A DNA stretch of 9,150 bases from Fidelibacterota bacterium (GTDB lineage: Bacteria; Fidelibacterota; UBA2242), in assembly GCA_016936335.1 (NCBI GenBank), contig JAFGXZ010000349.1, forward strand, positions 1-9,150, in the 5' to 3' direction. This document shows positions 6,698-9,150 of the stretch, in pieces (positions within the stretch are counted from its first letter, which is position 1; the number at the start of each line of letters is the position of its first letter). The notes below the pieces were generated by a model, which worked only from the letters and a program-made list of their open reading frames with translations, did not search any database and was not told where the DNA came from. Both the position numbers and the translations under genes were made by a program.

Positions 6698-7891
6698 ATG
6701 CAGGATTTTTTACTTATTGGCGTCGATGGCGGCGCAACAAAAGTCAATTGCTGGTCGGTAAACATTGACCATTCAGGTAAATTTAGCCTGGGTGATTTCA
6801 ACGAAAGTCGTTCTTATGCGGTTTACTCAGAGTATGATCCGGAATTCTCTCCTGTCAACCTGCAAATACAACTGGATGAGCGATCCAGGGGCTGTATTAA
6901 TCCGACTGAAAAAGAAATTCAGCAGGCAATCGCATATACGAAAGCTTGCGCCGATTCAATAATCGAAGTCGCTGGAAAAAGTAATAAATCCCGCATTCTG
7001 ATTGGTATTGGGATGCCGGGATTGAAAACTGATGACCAACGCGGTATTTCTGCAATGGCCAATGGCCCCAGGCAAATCAACTATGCAAAAAATCTGGAAA
7101 AAATACTATCTGAAGCTGGAATTGAACTGATTTCACCAATCAGTCATATTGGCAGTGATGCATTTTATTGTGGATTGGGAGAAGAGTATGCTTCGGCTGG
7201 TCAGTTTCGCAATGTAAAAAATTCCTATTATCTGGGTGGAGGTACCGGCGCCGCCGATGCATTGAAACTCAATGCGAGTTTGGTTTCTCTGGATAATATC
7301 AAGGAGTGGTTTGTAAAAGCCTGGGAAATGAAATGTCCTGAAAATCGGTCCATAGAGACGTATGTTTCATCCAAGGGGATTCAAGCGTTATACGGGGAAC
7401 TCTCGAACCAGTCGCTGGCCGAATTAAATTCACAGGAAATTTATCCGCCACAAATCAGAACCCGTGCTTTTGCCGGTGATCCATTTGCCTGCGAAACCTT
7501 TGAAAAAGTTGCCAAATACCTGGCTTTATTATTATATGAAAGAATGACTACCTTGTATGCCGGTTGGCAGGAGATTTTCAATTTTGGTAATCCGAATCGG
7601 TTGATTCCAAACAATCAACATCCCTATCTTGGTTCATTATTTGATAATATTATCATCGGTCAACGCCTGGGTGACATGCTCCGGGAATCCAAAAACGATT
7701 CCGTGCTTTGGCAGCCCTTTATTCAGTCATTAAATCTCCTGATTTGCGAATCCACTGTGCTGGATGACCATGCAAAAAACCATTATTGTTTGAATGACAG
7801 ATTAAATGAAAATAGGATTGTATTTTCAAATCTACGTGAAGCACCTGCATTAGGTGCCGGGATTGATGCTTATTTAAATTTTATGGAGTAA
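6698..7891 (+). CDS. BadF/BadG/BcrA-type ATPase, sugar-kinase-like (ASKA superfamily)
   Basis: A 397-residue cytosolic protein of the actin-like ATPase and sugar-kinase fold. Phosphate-1 loop: LIGVDGGATKVNCWS (6-20). Motif ending the first lobe: RILIGIGMPGLK (99-110). Connect-type motif with the candidate catalytic aspartate: HIGSDAFYCGLGEEYA (150-165), Asp154. Phosphate-2 loop: YYLGGGTGAADALKL (177-191). Adenosine-side motif near the C-terminus: APALGAGIDAYL. BadF/BadG/BcrA relatives include N-acetylglucosamine and N-acetylmuramic acid kinases and also activators of radical dehydratases. The lack of a [4Fe-4S]-ligand cysteine pattern and of any dehydratase neighbour favours a sugar-kinase-like role, with unknown substrate. 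An in-frame TTG at 6683 would add five residues but has no ribosome site. I chose the ATG although its AGGGG (6691-6695) lies unusually close, two bases away. Its end carries the GGAG that serves the SpoIID/LytB gene, so the two are probably translated together. Confidence 0.85.
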   Translation: MQDFLLIGVDGGATKVNCWSVNIDHSGKFSLGDFNESRSYAVYSEYDPEFSPVNLQIQLDERSRGCINPTEKEIQQAIAYTKACADSIIEVAGKSNKSRILIGIGMPGLKTDDQRGISAMANGPRQINYAKNLEKILSEAGIELISPISHIGSDAFYCGLGEEYASAGQFRNVKNSYYLGGGTGAADALKLNASLVSLDNIKEWFVKAWEMKCPENRSIETYVSSKGIQALYGELSNQSLAELNSQEIYPPQIRTRAFAGDPFACETFEKVAKYLALLLYERMTTLYAGWQEIFNFGNPNRLIPNNQHPYLGSLFDNIIIGQRLGDMLRESKNDSVLWQPFIQSLNLLICESTVLDDHAKNHYCLNDRLNENRIVFSNLREAPALGAGIDAYLNFME

Positions 7892-7896
7892 TCATT

Positions 7897-9150
7897 ATGC
7901 TTATCCCAAATGCTATTCCCAACAAAGAACCTATTTTAAATGTCGGCATTGTTTTACCGGAAGATAAATTTACCAGTGTCCAAATTGAAATACCGGCTTC
8001 TCCCGAGTACCGGTTGATTGCGGCTGATAATAAAAGTGTCACCTTACACTCCGGGGACATTTTAAAATTTCAAATTAATGAAAAAATCATTGCAGTTGAG
8101 AGCAACGGCAAACCGGGAGGAACAAGTGCAAAATGGAAAATTGAACCGCTTGAATCCTATTCGATTATGGCTAACCGATTCGGACTAAAAGTGAATAGCG
8201 TTGTCGCGGGACGGGGGTTTCACTGGGTAAAAAATATTGATGTTTTTCTGCCGGGCTCAATTGAAATACGGATTGTAAATGACGTTTTATTAGTGGCAAA
8301 TATTGTTCCGATCGAACAGTATCTGATGTGTGTTGCCACCTCGGAAATGGGAGCTGAATGTCCCGCAGCTCTGATCGAATCCCAAACAATTGTTGCTCGT
8401 TCCTGGATGCTGGCAAATATTGAAATGAAGCACAGAAGTCTTCAGTTGGATGTCTGTAACGATGATTGTTGCCAACGATATCAAGGGACGACATATCTCA
8501 GTGCCGCGGCTATACGAGGCACATTAAACACCTATGGTAAAGTGTTAATCGCGGATAATAAAATCTGTGATGCCCGGTACTATAAAAGTTGTGGCGGAAT
8601 TACCGAGACTTTTGAGAATGTTTTTGGTGATGAACCACTCAGTTATATAAAACCGGTTGTTGATGCGCCGGAGCTCTTTATTCATGATGCATTACCGATT
8701 GAATCCGAAGAGTCAGTTAGCCGGTGGATCGATGATGTTCCCGCCACTTTTTGCAGTCCCCACACTATTCCGGAAAGTGATTTGATCAAATATCTCGGCA
8801 GCGTAGATGAAGAGGGCGAGTACTTCCGCTGGAATTTTCGATATACTCAGAAAGAGATGACAGCGTTATTGAATTTAAAGCTCGACATTAATGCAGAGTC
8901 GATACTTGCTATTGTACCGCTTCATCGTGGGTATTCCGCCAGAATTACAAAGCTTAGAATAGATTATATCACAAAGACCGGCGAGAAAAAGTCCATTGAA
9001 GTCAAAGACCAGTATAACATTCGGCAAACCTTCCATGAACTCTTTCTATATAGTTCTGCATTTATCGTAAATGTGGAAAAGGGAGCAGGAGATGTACCGA
9101 TGGCATTTAATCTGAAAGGTGCCGGCTGGGGGCATGGCGTCGGCTATTGC
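7897..9150 (+). CDS. SpoIID/LytB-domain protein (peptidoglycan lytic-transglycosylase-like) without signal peptide, 3' end cut by window edge
   Basis: 418 codons are visible with no stop. The SpoIID/LytB domain starts near residue 120. It has NIVPIEQYLMCVATSEMGAE (135-154), whose Glu150 matches the catalytic glutamate, then CPAALIESQTIVARSWML (155-172) and DVCNDDCCQRYQG (185-197). Next are DARYYKSCGGITETFENVFG (225-244) and the hallmark GAGWGHGVGYC (408-418) at the very edge. Characterised SpoIID cleaves glycan strands lacking stem peptides, as a lytic transglycosylase; LytB-type relatives enhance amidases. Residues 1-120 are a beta-rich region (LNVGIVLPEDKFTSVQIEI, EYRLIAADNKSVTL) as in other N-terminal parts of the family. 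There is no signal peptide, lipobox or membrane segment. In the same frame upstream a TGA occurs at 7864-7866 with no further start, so export by a longer N-terminus is excluded. The ribosome site GGAG (7885-7888) lies inside the end of the kinase gene, eight bases from the ATG. The kinase stop is five bases upstream, which indicates co-translation. Probably only a short C-terminal part is missing. Confidence 0.9.
   Translation, partial: MLIPNAIPNKEPILNVGIVLPEDKFTSVQIEIPASPEYRLIAADNKSVTLHSGDILKFQINEKIIAVESNGKPGGTSAKWKIEPLESYSIMANRFGLKVNSVVAGRGFHWVKNIDVFLPGSIEIRIVNDVLLVANIVPIEQYLMCVATSEMGAECPAALIESQTIVARSWMLANIEMKHRSLQLDVCNDDCCQRYQGTTYLSAAAIRGTLNTYGKVLIADNKICDARYYKSCGGITETFENVFGDEPLSYIKPVVDAPELFIHDALPIESEESVSRWIDDVPATFCSPHTIPESDLIKYLGSVDEEGEYFRWNFRYTQKEMTALLNLKLDINAESILAIVPLHRGYSARITKLRIDYITKTGEKKSIEVKDQYNIRQTFHELFLYSSAFIVNVEKGAGDVPMAFNLKGAGWGHGVGYC

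Noticed and set aside
8171..8494. Minus-strand open frames of 64 and 107 codons near the right end
   Set aside because: They are antisense to the SpoIID/LytB catalytic region and have no supporting features.

Overview
The window is about 9 kb of moderately AT-rich bacterial DNA, nearly filled with ordinary protein-coding genes. I see no rRNA, tRNA, CRISPR array, insertion sequence or phage gene. The likely source is a member of the Bacteroidota or the wider FCB group. This rests on an outer-membrane receptor with an N-terminal carboxypeptidase-regulatory-like domain and the 'outer membrane beta-barrel family' architecture, and on several promoter-like sites of the Bacteroidota form TAnnTTTG. 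The phylum cannot be settled from this window.

Left part (1-2143, minus strand): an arsenic-type resistance operon read right to left. It runs arsR (metalloid-sensing repressor), then an ArsP_1/DUF318-family permease, then a thioredoxin-coupled arsC arsenate reductase cut by the window edge. The permease stop and the arsC start overlap by one base. A near-perfect 22-bp palindrome just upstream of arsR is a strong candidate ArsR operator and overlaps a possible promoter.

Middle (2157-4684, minus strand): one large TonB-dependent-receptor-like outer-membrane protein. It has a signal peptide, a carboxypeptidase-regulatory-like domain, a plug and a beta-barrel, and it ends at a clear intrinsic terminator that separates it from the ars operon. 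A 311-bp intergenic region divides it from the divergent right-hand genes.

Right part (4996-9150, plus strand): three co-directional genes. The first is a family 2 glycosyltransferase with a degenerate N-terminal GT-A-like half and a canonical C-terminal half. After a 133-bp gap comes a BadF/BadG/BcrA-type (ASKA superfamily) kinase. It is followed 5 bp later by a SpoIID/LytB-domain protein cut by the right edge. The SpoIID/LytB protein keeps its catalytic-site motifs but starts without any signal peptide, and an in-frame stop just upstream rules out a longer N-terminus. A cytosolic sugar-kinase-like protein translationally coupled to an apparently non-exported peptidoglycan-lyase-like protein, next to a glycosyltransferase, is the least ordinary feature here. 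It may mark a glycan or cell-wall-fragment processing module, but that is inference from context.
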